DNA from: Campylorhamphus procurvoides | Taxonomy: Eukaryota; Chordata; Aves; Passeriformes; Dendrocolaptidae | Reading direction: 5' to 3' | Assembly: GCA_013396655.1 (NCBI GenBank) | Contig: WBMV01003267.1 | Coordinates: forward strand, 1,426,001 to 1,490,000 | Length of the DNA: 64,000 nt | Shown here: one piece after another, positions 28,843 through 41,000 of the stretch | Numbering within the stretch: position 1 is the first letter of the stretch | Layout: each line of letters begins with the position of its first letter | Notes under the pieces: generated by a model | Databases searched by the model: none | Told to the model about the DNA's origin: nothing | Seen by the model: the letters and a program-made list of their open reading frames with translations, nothing else | Position numbers and translations under genes: made by a program

Positions 28843-30715
28843 ATAGAATCAGTAAGGTTGGAAAAGACCTCTAAGATCATCAAGTCCAGCCTTTAGGTGA
28901 ATACCACCATGCCCGCTAAACCAGAGGGCAAAGTTCCACATCCACTCACTTTTTTGAACCCTTCCCAGGATGGTGAATTCACCACATGTCTGGGGAGCCT
29001 GTTTCAATGCTTAACCACCCTTTCAGTGAAGAAATTTCTGCTGTTACCCGAACTGAACCTCCCCTGTTGCAGCTTGAGGCTTTTTCCCCTTGTCCTGCTA
29101 CTGGTTGCATGAGAGAAGAGACTGGCTAGAACCTCCTTTCAGGGAGTTGAAGAGTATGATAAGGGCACTCCTGTGCCTCCTTTGCTTCAGGCTAAACAGC
29201 CCCAGCTCCCTCAGCAGTTCCTCACAGGACTTGTGCTCCAGACCCTTGACCATCTACATCACTCTTCTCTGGACATGCTCCAGCACCTCACTTTCCTTCT
29301 TGAGGGGAGGGGCCCAAAACTGAACACAGGATTGTTCAGTACAGCCTCACCAGTGCCAAGTACAGGGTGAGAACCACTGTCCTGGTCCTGCTGGCCATAC
29401 TGTTTCTCATACAGGCTGGGATGCCATCGACTTTCTGGGCCACCTGGGCCCCTGTTGTGGCTTATGTTCAGCCACTGTTGACCAGTCCTCCAGGTCCTTT
29501 CCCGCTGGGCCATTTTCCAGCCACTCTGCCCCCAGCCTGTAGCGCTGTGTGGGATTGCTGTGACCCAAGTACAGGACCCACCAGGCACTTTTGTCTTGTT
29601 GAACCTCATGCCATTGGCCTTGGCCCGTGGATCCAGCCTGTCCAGATTCCTCTGCAGAGCCTTCCTACCCTCCAGCAGATCAACACTCCCACCCAACTCA
29701 GTGTAGTCTGCAAGCTGAGGGTGCACTCGATCTCTTCATCTGGATCATTGATAAAGAGATTAAACAAGACCTGCCCCACAACTGATCCCTGAGAGACACC
29801 ACTGGTGACTGGCCTCCAGCTGGATGTCACTCCATTCCCCCCCACTCTCTGGGCTTGGCCATCCAGGCAGTTTTTAACCCAGCAAACATTGGACCTGTCG
29901 GAGCAACAAGCAGAGAGTTCTTCCAGGATATGGGAAACAGTGTCAAAAGCTTTAACTGAAGTCCAGGTTAACACCACCCACAGCCTTTCCCTCATCCANC
30001 ATACAGGCTGGGATGCCATCGACTTTCTGGGCCACCTGGGCCCCTGTTGTGGCTTATGTTCAGCCACTGTTGACCAGTCCTCCAGGTCCTTTCCCGCTGG
30101 GCCATTTTCCAGCCACTCTGCCCCCAGCCTGTAGCGCTGTGTGGGATTGCTGTGACCCAAGTACAGGACCCACCAGGCACTTTTGTCTTGTTGAACCTCA
30201 TGCCATTGGCCTTGGCCCGTGGATCCAGCCTGTCCAGATTCCTCTGCAGAGCCTTCCTACCCTCCAGCAGATCAACACTCCCACCCAACTCAGTGTAGTC
30301 TGCAAGCTGAGGGTGCACTCGATCTCTTCATCTGGATCATTGATAAAGAGATTAAACAAGACCTGCCCCACAACTGATCCCTGAGAGACACCACTGGTGA
30401 CTGGCCTCCAGCTGGATGTCACTCCATTCCCCCCCACTCTCTGGGCTTGGCCATCCAGGCAGTTTTTAACCCAGCAAACATTGGACCTGTCGGAGCAACA
30501 AGCAGAGAGTTCTTCCAGGATATGGGAAACAGTGTCAAAAGCTTTAACTGAAGTCCAGGTTAACACCACCCACAGCCTTTCCCTCATCCACTAGGTGAGT
30601 CACCTTGCCATAGAAAGAGGTGAGGCTGGTCAAGCAAGACCTGCCTGTCATGAATCTCTGCTAGCTGGACCTGGTTCCCTGACTGTCCTGCATGTACTAT
30701 GTCATTGCACCCAAG
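28843..30715 (-). mobile_element. 5'-truncated CR1 LINE with decayed reverse-transcriptase remnant
   Basis: The plus strand begins with a CR1 3' end in reverse (about 28,843: 'ATAGAATCAGTAAGGTTGG', AAAAGACC) and extends into ORF2. Minus-strand translation shows reverse-transcriptase stretches typical of CR1: AFDTVSH, then [20 protein letters not shown] (the palm/fingers region that reads GVPQGSVLGP in active copies) and, in another frame, [20 protein letters not shown] and MRFNKTKV. The FADD-type catalytic box expected between these is lost to a frameshift, so the copy is dead. Without the 592-bp internal duplication the element would be about 1.28 kb. Boundaries are approximate at the right end. 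Confidence 0.92.
29408..30591. repeat. Exact 592-bp tandem duplication joined at a single N
   Basis: Bases 29,408-29,999 are repeated at 30,000-30,591 with a constant offset of 592. I compared the copies along their length and found no difference apart from one ambiguous base (N at 29,999, C in the second copy). Both copies lie inside the CR1 element, and the sequence continues normally into CR1 after the second. An abutting identical copy with an N at the joint is most simply an assembly overlap that was not merged; a very recent real duplication is the alternative. Confidence 0.95.
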
Positions 30716-33700
30716 ATAATCGAAATAGTAAGATTTAAGGTCAGTACCTAAACTTCATAGTCTGCATTTGTAGCTCTGTCTTGTCTTCAGAGGTCCAGGA
30801 GTAAACAACTGTAATCTATTGCTACCATATGCACCTTGTTGCTGGTTGATTAAAGTTGCAAATGGTGGATACTGTTCCATAAAAATACCATTCATTCTTT
30901 TGCAAACAGACCATTGCAAGATATTTATTTGCTAATGACCAATACTCTCCATTTCTTTCATGACCCGTGCCCTTCTGTGAATTGGATATATGATGGCAGT
31001 TCTAGCTGTTGGAGTTGTGTTAATAATGCAGATTACTGATTTTAATGGTAGTCTTTACTCAGAGAAGTGCAGAGGAGCACAACTCTTAAGTACGAAAGAA
31101 ATGCCCAGGTCCTTTACTGTCATGTTTGTGATCTGTGCTATTTACCTGGTGCCATTACTGTTGCCTCTCGGTTTTCTTCAATGTCTTTTCTTTCCTTTTC
31201 TGAGTAACCTGTAAAAATTCCTTGCTCATTTGTATCCTGTTTTAATTCCTTCTGTTGCACATGTCCGCAACTGAATGTTCACACCAAAGGCTAACAAGGT
31301 GCCCAGATTTGACAGTCCAATGCCAGAAACTATACTGGACTGTTGGACAGCCAAGGTAATGGCTATGAAATGTCGTGGGACTCTTCCACAGCTTTGGTTG
31401 CAGCAATGGGTTGTAAGCAGAGCTGAGGTGGTGAAAACTCTGTAGTTGTGAAGGCTCAGTAAATTGTCATCTCCGTTGGATTCAGCTTGTAAGTCTTGCA
31501 TCTTAAAATGCTGCCATACTACCCTAGCTCCAGGATAAATGGATTTGTTGGTGACCTGGAAATACAATGTAAGAATGGCAGGTGTAGTTACAGCATTCTG
31601 CTAGGAGAGATTTAATTTTGGAACTTACTGAATGTGAAGTGGGTGTCAGGCGTTTTCATGTATTTCTTTAATTCCTTTTTTAGGTCATGATCTTAGAAAC
31701 TAGGCTGATAATTTGGGGTCAGCAGTGAAACTCTCTAAGGTTGCTTGAACTTCCACATGGCTTCTAATTTAATGCCCTCTCATTTCTTGGCTTCACTTGG
31801 TTCTTTTGCATCACAACTCAACATTAGTATGATCATAAGAACTTCAGAGGTGGATTTATTTTCTTTGTATTTGAGTAGAAGTCTTGTGCTGGAGAGCTGC
31901 TAATTCCAAGGAGGAAATATCTGGGGGATTTGCTCTCTGTGCCTGGGATGCTTCTATGCAAAGTGAGTACTTAGTATTTGCTTTGCATAAAACAACACAG
32001 AAGTCACCAAGTCGTTTTAAATGTTACTTTCTAAATTCTCTCAGTTAGTCTCCACTATTATCAGCTCTTAAAGCAAGTCCAGTCTTGTTTTTGGATAACT
32101 GTGGTGGGATGTCCCGGTTCTAAGCAGAACTTTCTTTGGTGTCTGCAATGAAAAGCCTAAAAGGTGACTCAATTACTCCAAGTCAGACACAAATGTCAAA
32201 TTTCCTAGTGATCTTATCTAGGACATCTCCTTTACAAGTTTCCTTTTGTAATGTCTAAATTGGATATTCTTGGTAAATACACTGAAAGATAATTGGTGAC
32301 ATGTTTTTCTTGATTCACAGACTCCTCATGGGTTGACACAACTTTTCTATATTGAGTAATTTGTTTGTGGGTGGGATTTTCTTTCTTCTTCTGATTAGAT
32401 TTAACAAGAAAAGGCCAAGTATGAGTATATTCATACTGTTTTTGAACAGGGTAGATGAAAGTGGGTTTTTTGCTGGTTTTTTCCACTCAAATCTTATTCC
32501 TGCTTTTCTTGTTTTAAACCATTTGTGGTATCTGCAGAAACTTTGTGTGTGTCTTTCATCTGTGCTCTGATAAACTCCTTTTAGGCTTTAATTGCTCTAG
32601 TAAGTCACATATGAAATGTATAAATTAAAGTAGATGAGATCTTACCTGTTTTTGTGACCAACATTTAATCAGAAATTTTAGTATTAAAGTGGCTTAAAGC
32701 CTCCTGGGCTTTGTGTGAAATTCATTTTAAACCACTGTGGATTGTCTCTGGATGTGTCTATGTGATGTGTTCTATTCATGCAAAAGTGTTTTAGAGCCTT
32801 GATAACATACACCATCCTTTCTAGTTTGCCAACTTGCCTGCTGTTTGTTGATGAAGAATACAGTGCCAACCTCTGACAGCCAAAACTCTAGTAACCTATT
32901 AAACAATGATCATTTAAAAACAAAAACCAAAGCAAAACCAAGCCAACAAAACCAAACCAAACTTCTCAGCAAGCTGGCAGTTCCTCATTGTTAAAGCTTT
33001 GTGGAAATGGCAGTACGTGGAAAATGAGCTCGAAGGAGGATGAGGAGGAAGAATTCTCTGCAACAGGTAATTTTCATCAATCATTAATTTTGGTGGTATG
33101 GAAAAGAATGAGAAAAGATAGAGAAGCATTTTGTGTGTTTATGGAACAGGGAAAAGGGTCTTCTGTGGAAGCTCTTCTTAAATACTGATTACCAGCTTCT
33201 TCCATCTTTCTTCTTAACACTTCCATTGTTTCCTAGTTGTAGTAGAGGATGATGGAAAACACCTTTTTGTGTAACTTGAGAGTTGAATTGATGATCCTGA
33301 TAATACCCCCAGCTGACATGGCTTGGTTAACTGCTTCACTTGCCCCTGTAGTTTCTTTCTTGTGATAACAAATAGAAGGTGTAGGAGCAGATGCACAAGG
33401 CACAACGTACAGTGTGTTGCCAGCACCCCGTGAGGTGCCTCTGCATCAAATGCAGAAACATCTGGTGCAGGAGTGTAACAGCCAGATGCACAAGGCAGTT
33501 TGCATGTTTAATAAGGCCATTTACAAGGATGAGCTTATTACTCTGCTTTGTGGGTTGCTGCAAAAAGTAGTAAATCTTGGACAACTACTCCTGTATGCGT
33601 AGTGAACAGATTAGAGACTAGTCTTGCCCCTTGTTGAATTAATTCATTGTCTGGCTATAGAAACAAATCAGAAGCTTTGAAACAATCTCACTTTTTAAAC

Positions 33701-36700
33701 TGTCTAGGTGTAGTCACTCACACACCCCCTTTAGAGAACTAAATTTGAGATTAGTCCTAAGGTGACATTGTGGCTTGCTGGCATTCAAAAACTTACTGAA
33801 GGCTGACACTGTAATTTAAGTCTCTGAACTATTTACAAAAAGATGTGCATCATACAGAAAAATAACATGCAATCAAACAGATCTAGAAACAGTGTTCTAA
33901 TTTGTGCTGAAGAACTGCTTTGCAGTGTCATGTCTTACTGTGTACAAGCTGTATAAGCAGCTTCAGCTAAGAATTGAGATTCTGTTGCTAATTTTGCCAA
34001 TTACTAATTTCCTTTTTTATTTTCTATCCACAGATCATGTCTCTCACTAAGAGGAAACTTGTCAAGATAATTGCCCTTAACTATGGTACTTTGGAGGAGC
34101 ATGTAAAAAACTGATCTTAAGGAGAGAGAGTGATTTGTATTTGAAATAACTGCCAGAGAAAGAAAAATCAAGAAACACATTTTTGAGGATAAACTGCAGA
34201 AGAAATAAAGACTAAAGTCTATTAAGAGGCTATCTTTAATCAGTAAAAAGTCACAGCTGCTGAAAGGAAAAAAGAGCACTTAGGGAAGAAAATTGCAAAG
34301 AACACTTAAAGGGATACATTCATTACATGTCAAGTAGACTTCTGAACTACTTAAAGTGACATGTTCTGACTTCTCTCTAGGAAACTGGTATTTCTGCAGT
34401 ATTTAGAATTGGGTCAGCCTTCTGTTAGTAGATTCTGGCCTGTTCCTTGATCTGTGTTTATTTCTAGTTACAGGTCATGATTTTATGGCTGTTTAAGCAA
34501 AAATAACTTCGTAGGGTTCTAACAGCATGCAAGAAAATTTCAAGACTATTCTAAAAGGCTATTCCAAGTATCTGTAGTGTTTCAGCCACTTGTTCTAATG
34601 GTGCAGCTCGAGAGGAGAGAGCTCAAGTGCAGCAGTCTGGTGGTGATGCACAGAAGCAGCTGAGGAAGGCGTTTTACACCTAGGCATAGGTGCCAAGTAA
34701 ATCTCTTGTGGAATGTGGACTCTGTGAAAGCTGCATTTCTTCAACAAACCGTGTGTCACTCGTTTCTAAATGTGCTGATATGGTGCATATGAGAGAATAA
34801 TCTCACTTTGTGTGAGGTATACTGAAGATATCTGGTAGGAAACACTAATATTATAATGATGTTTTAACATTGACAATCTTATGAGTTGTGTCAGAACCTT
34901 GTTACTCTACATGTCTTTGTGTAAATCAACTGCTTTATCAGAAATGAAATTAAATCTTTGGAGATTTTACAGTGGCTTTTGTCTTTATAAATGAGTGTCA
35001 TTATCCTAAAACTATTAAAGTTTTGGTGCAGTGTTATTTTATTGAATAAGGTGTATAATTATGGTTATGTTTTGCAGTAACTGTCAAAAGTGAGTCTAAT
35101 CACAATGAACATTTTTCAGTGTTCTTTAGAATGCTGCCTCATCCAGGTGTTAAACTTGGGTAGTTCTTTACATCAAAACTGTACAGATAAAAATGGGTAC
35201 CTGGTTTCTTTCCCTTTTCTTAAAGGGCTCTTTTGATCCTTTATGAAGTCTTGTAGCTGTGCTTTCCTCCCTGCTTTTTCCATAATGTGTTAGTGTGCAT
35301 AGAGCTCTTACCTTTCATTTTACAATTCTTTTTTCTTAAGCAACTTAGTGCTTAGCGTACTTAGTGCTTGTGTTTCAGGGCTTATCTTCTGTCTCATAGA
35401 GTGTGTACACAGACTGATTGCATTTGCACACGAGTCACCTTCTTATTCTACTACTCAGAATATGATGAAGAATTCCTGCTTCCAAGACCAAATCATTCAT
35501 TCATCTCTGAAGATCAAGGCTTTGCTATAGAGCAACACCTTTGTGTTTGTCGAGGTCACAGCTGTGCAAACAGGAATCTTGGCATGAGTAGCTCAAATGT
35601 CATTATAAAAAAATCTGCAACCAACACCTTTTTAAACCTTAGTAGACTTTTGGATCTTCCTGTGAAAATGAAAATTCAACACATCAGTAGCAGGTAACTA
35701 TTTTTTAAGATACTTTATTTAAATCCTATATAGCAAATATTGAAGAATCATGTAATTTTTACATTGTCACTTACTGGATTTTTCTACTTTTTTTAGATAT
35801 CCAAGATCCAGTCCTGGATAGGTAAGTATTCTTAACACATTTTTTTTAGTAGTAACTATTTCACAGAAAAGCTAAGCTGAAATTTATTTCGCTTTTTTTT
35901 CCCCTGTTCTCCAAATATTTTTTAGACTATTCCACTTAGATAACTTGATTATGGCTTAGCATGTGCATCTAGATGCATAGTCATGCTCCTTATAAACATT
36001 ACACTTACTCAGTTCATGAACTGAAGGAAGTTATTCCTGGTTTTTTCATTGTTTCCTTCTGTTTTTGGAAGCATTTTATGTTTCCTTAGGCAGATTGACT
36101 GTTTACTAGAAATTAACTTTCTCCCAGCACCTGAACAAGGATGTAAATGCCCAGAACAGGCTATTTATGTAATTATGATAGTTTATTTGCGTGCACATGC
36201 ATAAATGCGCTGGTTTTAATTCAACTTTCTCCTTTAATTTGCAGCCTTCCAGTCTGGTGTTTTTCTTGCCTCTTCATGACCTCGTGTCTTGAGCAGCCTA
36301 ACTGGATCCCCTGGTTCCTGTTTCTTCTTGTTTCAACATTCTGCTTTCCCCCATTTTAAATCCCCTACCCTTCTATATTTATATACATACACTCACCTTT
36401 TGCTGCCTGTTTTGGTCTTTGCTGGTTTTTTTCTAAGACTTTGGTTGGCATTCCATCCAAGTTTTTCCATGTGGCACTGTTGCCCTGGATTCCTTGCCAT
36501 GATGCAATAAGTTTCTCTGCAGAATATCCAAGTCATGCTTCTGAATTTTTAGCGACCTGTTGGTCCTCATCTGTGTTTCTGTTCTGCTACTTTGTCTTGC
36601 TCTAAGTAGGCATTGGGTAAGAAGTTAAGGTTGTATCTTTTGCTGCTCTTCTTACAAAGCAGATGTATGGACTTTTTTTTAAAGAAGCAACAGAGCTTGT

Positions 36701-38001
36701 GGATGGTTGTGGGGGATAAGCAAAGTGAAAGTGTTCTGGAGGTAAAAAAATGCAAACATCACCCCCCCTCAGCAACACATCTCCTCTCAGACGTGTTTAG
36801 ATTCATGAGATGTTTGTTCTGCCCCTTTCTGTCCTAATTAGGAAATGCAGTCTCATGCTTCCAAGCTAAATGGAGTTCTTCGTTTTTGTCCTCTCTTCTG
36901 CCAAATAATCTCTGTATTTCTGTTCAATTGTGTATTATTTTGATGAGCAAGTGCTCAGTTGTGGAATCCCTTACACTCCACAGTGTGAGAGAATGACTGC
37001 TGAAAAGAATGTGTCTTAGACTCATCTGAAACATGTTTTGTTTTCTTGTGTAAAACACTCCCTTAAGAACGTTTTTGGGGGGAAATTGTTATGAATCTCT
37101 TCAGTTATCTGGTTTCTTCTTTGCTAATGGATTGAAACAAGTCATTAAGTGTCTGTGTGTTGTGATTTCCTCTCAAAGTGAGGCATTTGGGGGAAAATAC
37201 CACCTTTGAGAGTCTTCTGGTGTTTGTGTGGCAGTAGTTCCTGTTGATTTCAATGTATGCAAATCTAAAGTGTTGATCCCCTCAAAGTTTTTAATTTTTT
37301 GTGTTATCACTGTGTTGTAGTGTAGCAAGAATTGAAAATCTTAGTTTGACTTTCCATTCAGCTACAAAACAGGACCATAGTAATGTAGTGCATTGCAAAG
37401 GTATTTCATATATTAAAATATTGTAAAGCTGTTACGTCTGAACTTCTCGTCATGTAAAATACTTCTTTTGCTTTATTCTTCCTGTGTGAATCCTCTGGGG
37501 GGAATGGGCATGTGGCTCAGGGGAGAAAATATACTACAATTTTCTTATGGTAACGGAATAAGATTTGTCATCGGAATTTGTAAGGATGTATCTGTTTCTT
37601 TGTATGAAATAAAATGGTAAAGCAGGTTTTGTGAAATCTTGAAAGTAACTATTTTTAACTTGAAAAGTAGCATTTGCTCAGTATATAAGTAGTGAGGTTT
37701 TTTTTTTTGAGTTTAGAATATGAGATTGAAGTTCTTACCGTAATCGTGTCAAGTGACATTTTCATGGGAGTTCTCACTGGGGGAGACTCTCAATGGTTTC
37801 ACATTTCTTTATATATTTTGATAACATAGATCTATCCAAATAAAACACTGTCCTTGGTTGTTGGGTCTAAAATACATACTTTTAAAGAGCAATGTAACTT
37901 GTATTGCCTGAGATCTTTACAGTTCTGAAACTTTAAATAGCTCCTCAAAGCTAATTTGGGAATAATTGCAACTTTGTTCTTTTTTTCTTGTTGTGTTTCA
38001 G

Positions 38002-41000
38002 GGGAATGAGGCAAGCTACCCTTTGGAAATGTGCTCGCACTGTAAGTTTTTTTTAATTGCTACATTGTGATATTAGATGGAGATGGATATGTACAACTTC
38101 TATATATATTATGTAGTTTATATGCCAATCAAAAGCATAAAGAGTGAAATTAAAAGAGTAAAATTAAGGGTTAAAGATTACCTTTGGAAATAATCTAGCT
38201 TTTGCTGTTTGATGGTAAACTCAAAAATCAGTCCATCTTTAAAATAAAAATCACTTAAAGATCTTAAATATTATTTTTTTTCCCATTAGAATATGGAACA
38301 AACTTAAGGTAGTTGTGATGTCTGTAGGGTGAAGTGTTTGAACTTGTGGTGCCTTCCCATCAGCGCCAGTTCCTCAGAGATGTGGAGCAGCTCATGGTGC
38401 AGTCAGTGCTGTGTTATGAGTGAGGTGTATTGTATATTGTCTGGACTGGCTTTGTGCCCTCACAGGAGAGAGAGGTTGAGACCAAAAGAGCACTTTTTTT
38501 CCCTGTATATGCTGCAGTCAGGCAGTTGGGTGAGAAGCCACTTGGTGTTACTTGCTTTTGGCTACGTGAGAATAAAGTTCATTGCTCCATCTCACAGGGT
38601 TAGTCTACCCTGTAAAAAATAACAAAGTGTATCTTGCCTATGGCTGACCAAAGCAAGTTCTTAGCTGCTTTTTCCCTTGAATGATTTTCTTCAGCCCTAA
38701 AATGTGTAGACCCCTGTATGTATCTTATTGGACCATTTGATAACATTTCCCATCTTGGGTGAATCAGATCTTGTTTTTAAATGGGATAATTTTTCAAGAT
38801 AGGGACTGTTTCCTGGATTGCTTTCACAGTCATAACTGACCTGAAACCATAATATAAAATAAATCACAGAGGAATCTTTCTCTAGATGCATTTTTTTTCA
38901 GAGAAATGAGGCTTTAGCTAGTAATTTGCAAGTCCTCTATGCTTCATCCACACGTGGATTATAATTTGAGTCATCAATTTGTAAACACTTGAGAATCTTT
39001 ATCCACAGCAGTGCATTGCTGTGATAGGCTCTCAGTATATTTTGTTAAATATGGATACGTGGTGGGAGTTTCATATTTGATGAGGACTTCAGTAGTGTTT
39101 TCCTGAATCATATATATCCATCTTAGTTTACTGCTCCATTGGTCAGAGTTTCTTTAGGGACAAACTGATTTCTGAAGAGTTATTTTATATTTTTTAGCTA
39201 GTCATGTCTCTGCCAGAGTTGTAAGTAGTGTGTTGCCACCCTGAACTTCTTCATTGGTAGCAAATGGCAGCCTAAAGCTTTGTTATTGAGCTTGTTTGCC
39301 CCTTTTTATTTAAGAGAAAGTCAGGATTTTCACATTATATTCTTCTAAATGTATTTCTGCTGTTTGCACGGTGGCATTGGTTTGTAACCTCTGCCTGGTG
39401 CTGCACTTGCTACTTTGGGGTCTCAATTTATAAAAATATTTTCGTCTTCAAGTTGGCAGTTACATAAAGCAAATTCAGGATACCATGCAGAGGATACATG
39501 CCATTAAATAGTCAAGTATATTCTTTCAACCTTTCGTGGTAAAATACTAGTTCTTTTCAGTGGGTGAGTTATTGTTGTTGAATTCCTTAAAATGGTTTGG
39601 TTTTGTTTCTCAGCTGTGCCATGTCCCAGAAATTACTGACAACCTAGTGCTGTTTTACATGGTGAAAATTTGATGTCAAATTATCTATAAGAAAATTTTA
39701 TCATAGAAGTGTGGAGAAAACTATTTTGTAGGAGAGTAAAAGTTACTTTATGGTAGGTGGTTTCAGTATAAACACCATTTTGTAGTGTGTTTTGATTTTT
39801 AGGATAAGGAGACTAGTATCTTTTCTAACTTAGGAAATTGTAATTGACACATCTGAAGTCATGAAAAGGATTAGGCCAGCTGTGTGTAAGCATATACAAG
39901 ACAAGTGGTTGAGTGTGTTCTCAAGGGCGTCATCTTTTTGAAATCTGATCTCCAAGACTGAAATGGCTGACTTGGTTGCTACTCTGAAATGTTATATTCG
40001 TGAATCAGATGAGACTGTAGATGGAGGTGAGAGTTTTGCTGAAGGTCTGTTTCATTTTCAGATCTCTGCAATCCATTCTTCTGTGGAAAAATTAACCTGG
40101 AAACATTTAAAATTCATTTCAGAACATGTTTTATTTACAGAAATATTTTCCCTAATACCTTAGTAATATTCTTGTTTATAATGATCTCATGTTTGAAAAA
40201 TACGTGGAAATTGGGCTGTGACCACACTCTGGTCTGGGTTTTGTTTGGTTAAAACTTTGAACCAGTATTTTGAGAGTATCTGAAAAGTCAACCTTTTAAA
40301 GTTTTAAGCTTTAGGTAGACAGATTTCAGAAGTGCTCAGCACCTCTCTGCTGAGAGATGTGCAGCTTTTCTAAGCTCTGTACCCTTTGCATGTACCTTTG
40401 TGTGTTGTGTACTCTGCAGCAATGGATGCACCATGCTTCTTAATACATAAGCAATTATCCTGTTAAAGCATCACTGAATATAATAGTTTTCAGAGATCTG
40501 TATTTTTATGGATGCCCCATTGCTGGAAGTGTTCAAGGCCAGGCTGGATGGGGCTCTGAGCAACCTGGGATAGTGAAAGGTGTCCCTGCCCTACAGCAGG
40601 GGGGTTGGAAATAGAGGACCTTTAAGGTGTCTTCCAGCCCAAACCATTCTATGATTTTTAATTCATTCTTTGTTTTTTTGACTCGCACATTAATAGGAAG
40701 CTAGCTATGTACCTTTCGGTTAACTAGAAAAAATATAATTAAATTTTTTTGAGATTACATTTTTCAACACAGAGCAAGCCGACATTGGCTTTTAATGAAG
40801 CTTTTTGAGTTGCCTCTTGAATGATTCTTAGAATCTTCTCTGAGGACCAGTTATGTGCATAACAATTGGAAACAGAATTATTTTACAACATAACAGATCA
40901 TCTTCTGCTGTTGTGTTAGGGGAAGGAGTGGGGTACTCAGTAGTGTGGATCAACATATTAGAAAATGAACAATTAAGGGTTAAAGCTCCTGCACTAAAAT

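Larger units (their letters stand above)
13807..38001 (+). other. PPP3R1: PPP3R1 intron 1 (about 24 kb)
   Basis: The stretch between the CpG island and the acceptor of exon 2 (CAG ending at 38,001). A long first intron is known for vertebrate PPP3R1. I found no additional coding exon that fits the gene. It contains CR1 copies at about 16,495 and 28,843-30,715 and a perfect inverted repeat at 22,223-22,265. Open frames at 15,375, 25,029, 30,990 and 35,368 show no family signature. The left boundary is only nominal because exon 1 is not visible. Confidence 0.6.

Noticed and set aside
29606..30160. 184-codon minus-strand open frame that looks like a reverse transcriptase
   Set aside because: It spans the artificial joint at the N and belongs to a dead CR1 copy; the order of its domains is scrambled by the duplication.
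34021..34120. Apparent exon after a good acceptor (CTATCCACAG) in PPP3R1 intron 1
   Set aside because: The frame closes after about 30 codons, there is no matching donor, and nothing resembles a known protein.
35368..35697. 109-codon open frame preceded by TTTCAG, considered as an alternative PPP3R1 or nested exon
   Set aside because: No family similarity, ends in a stop rather than a donor, and does not fit the PPP3R1 frame.
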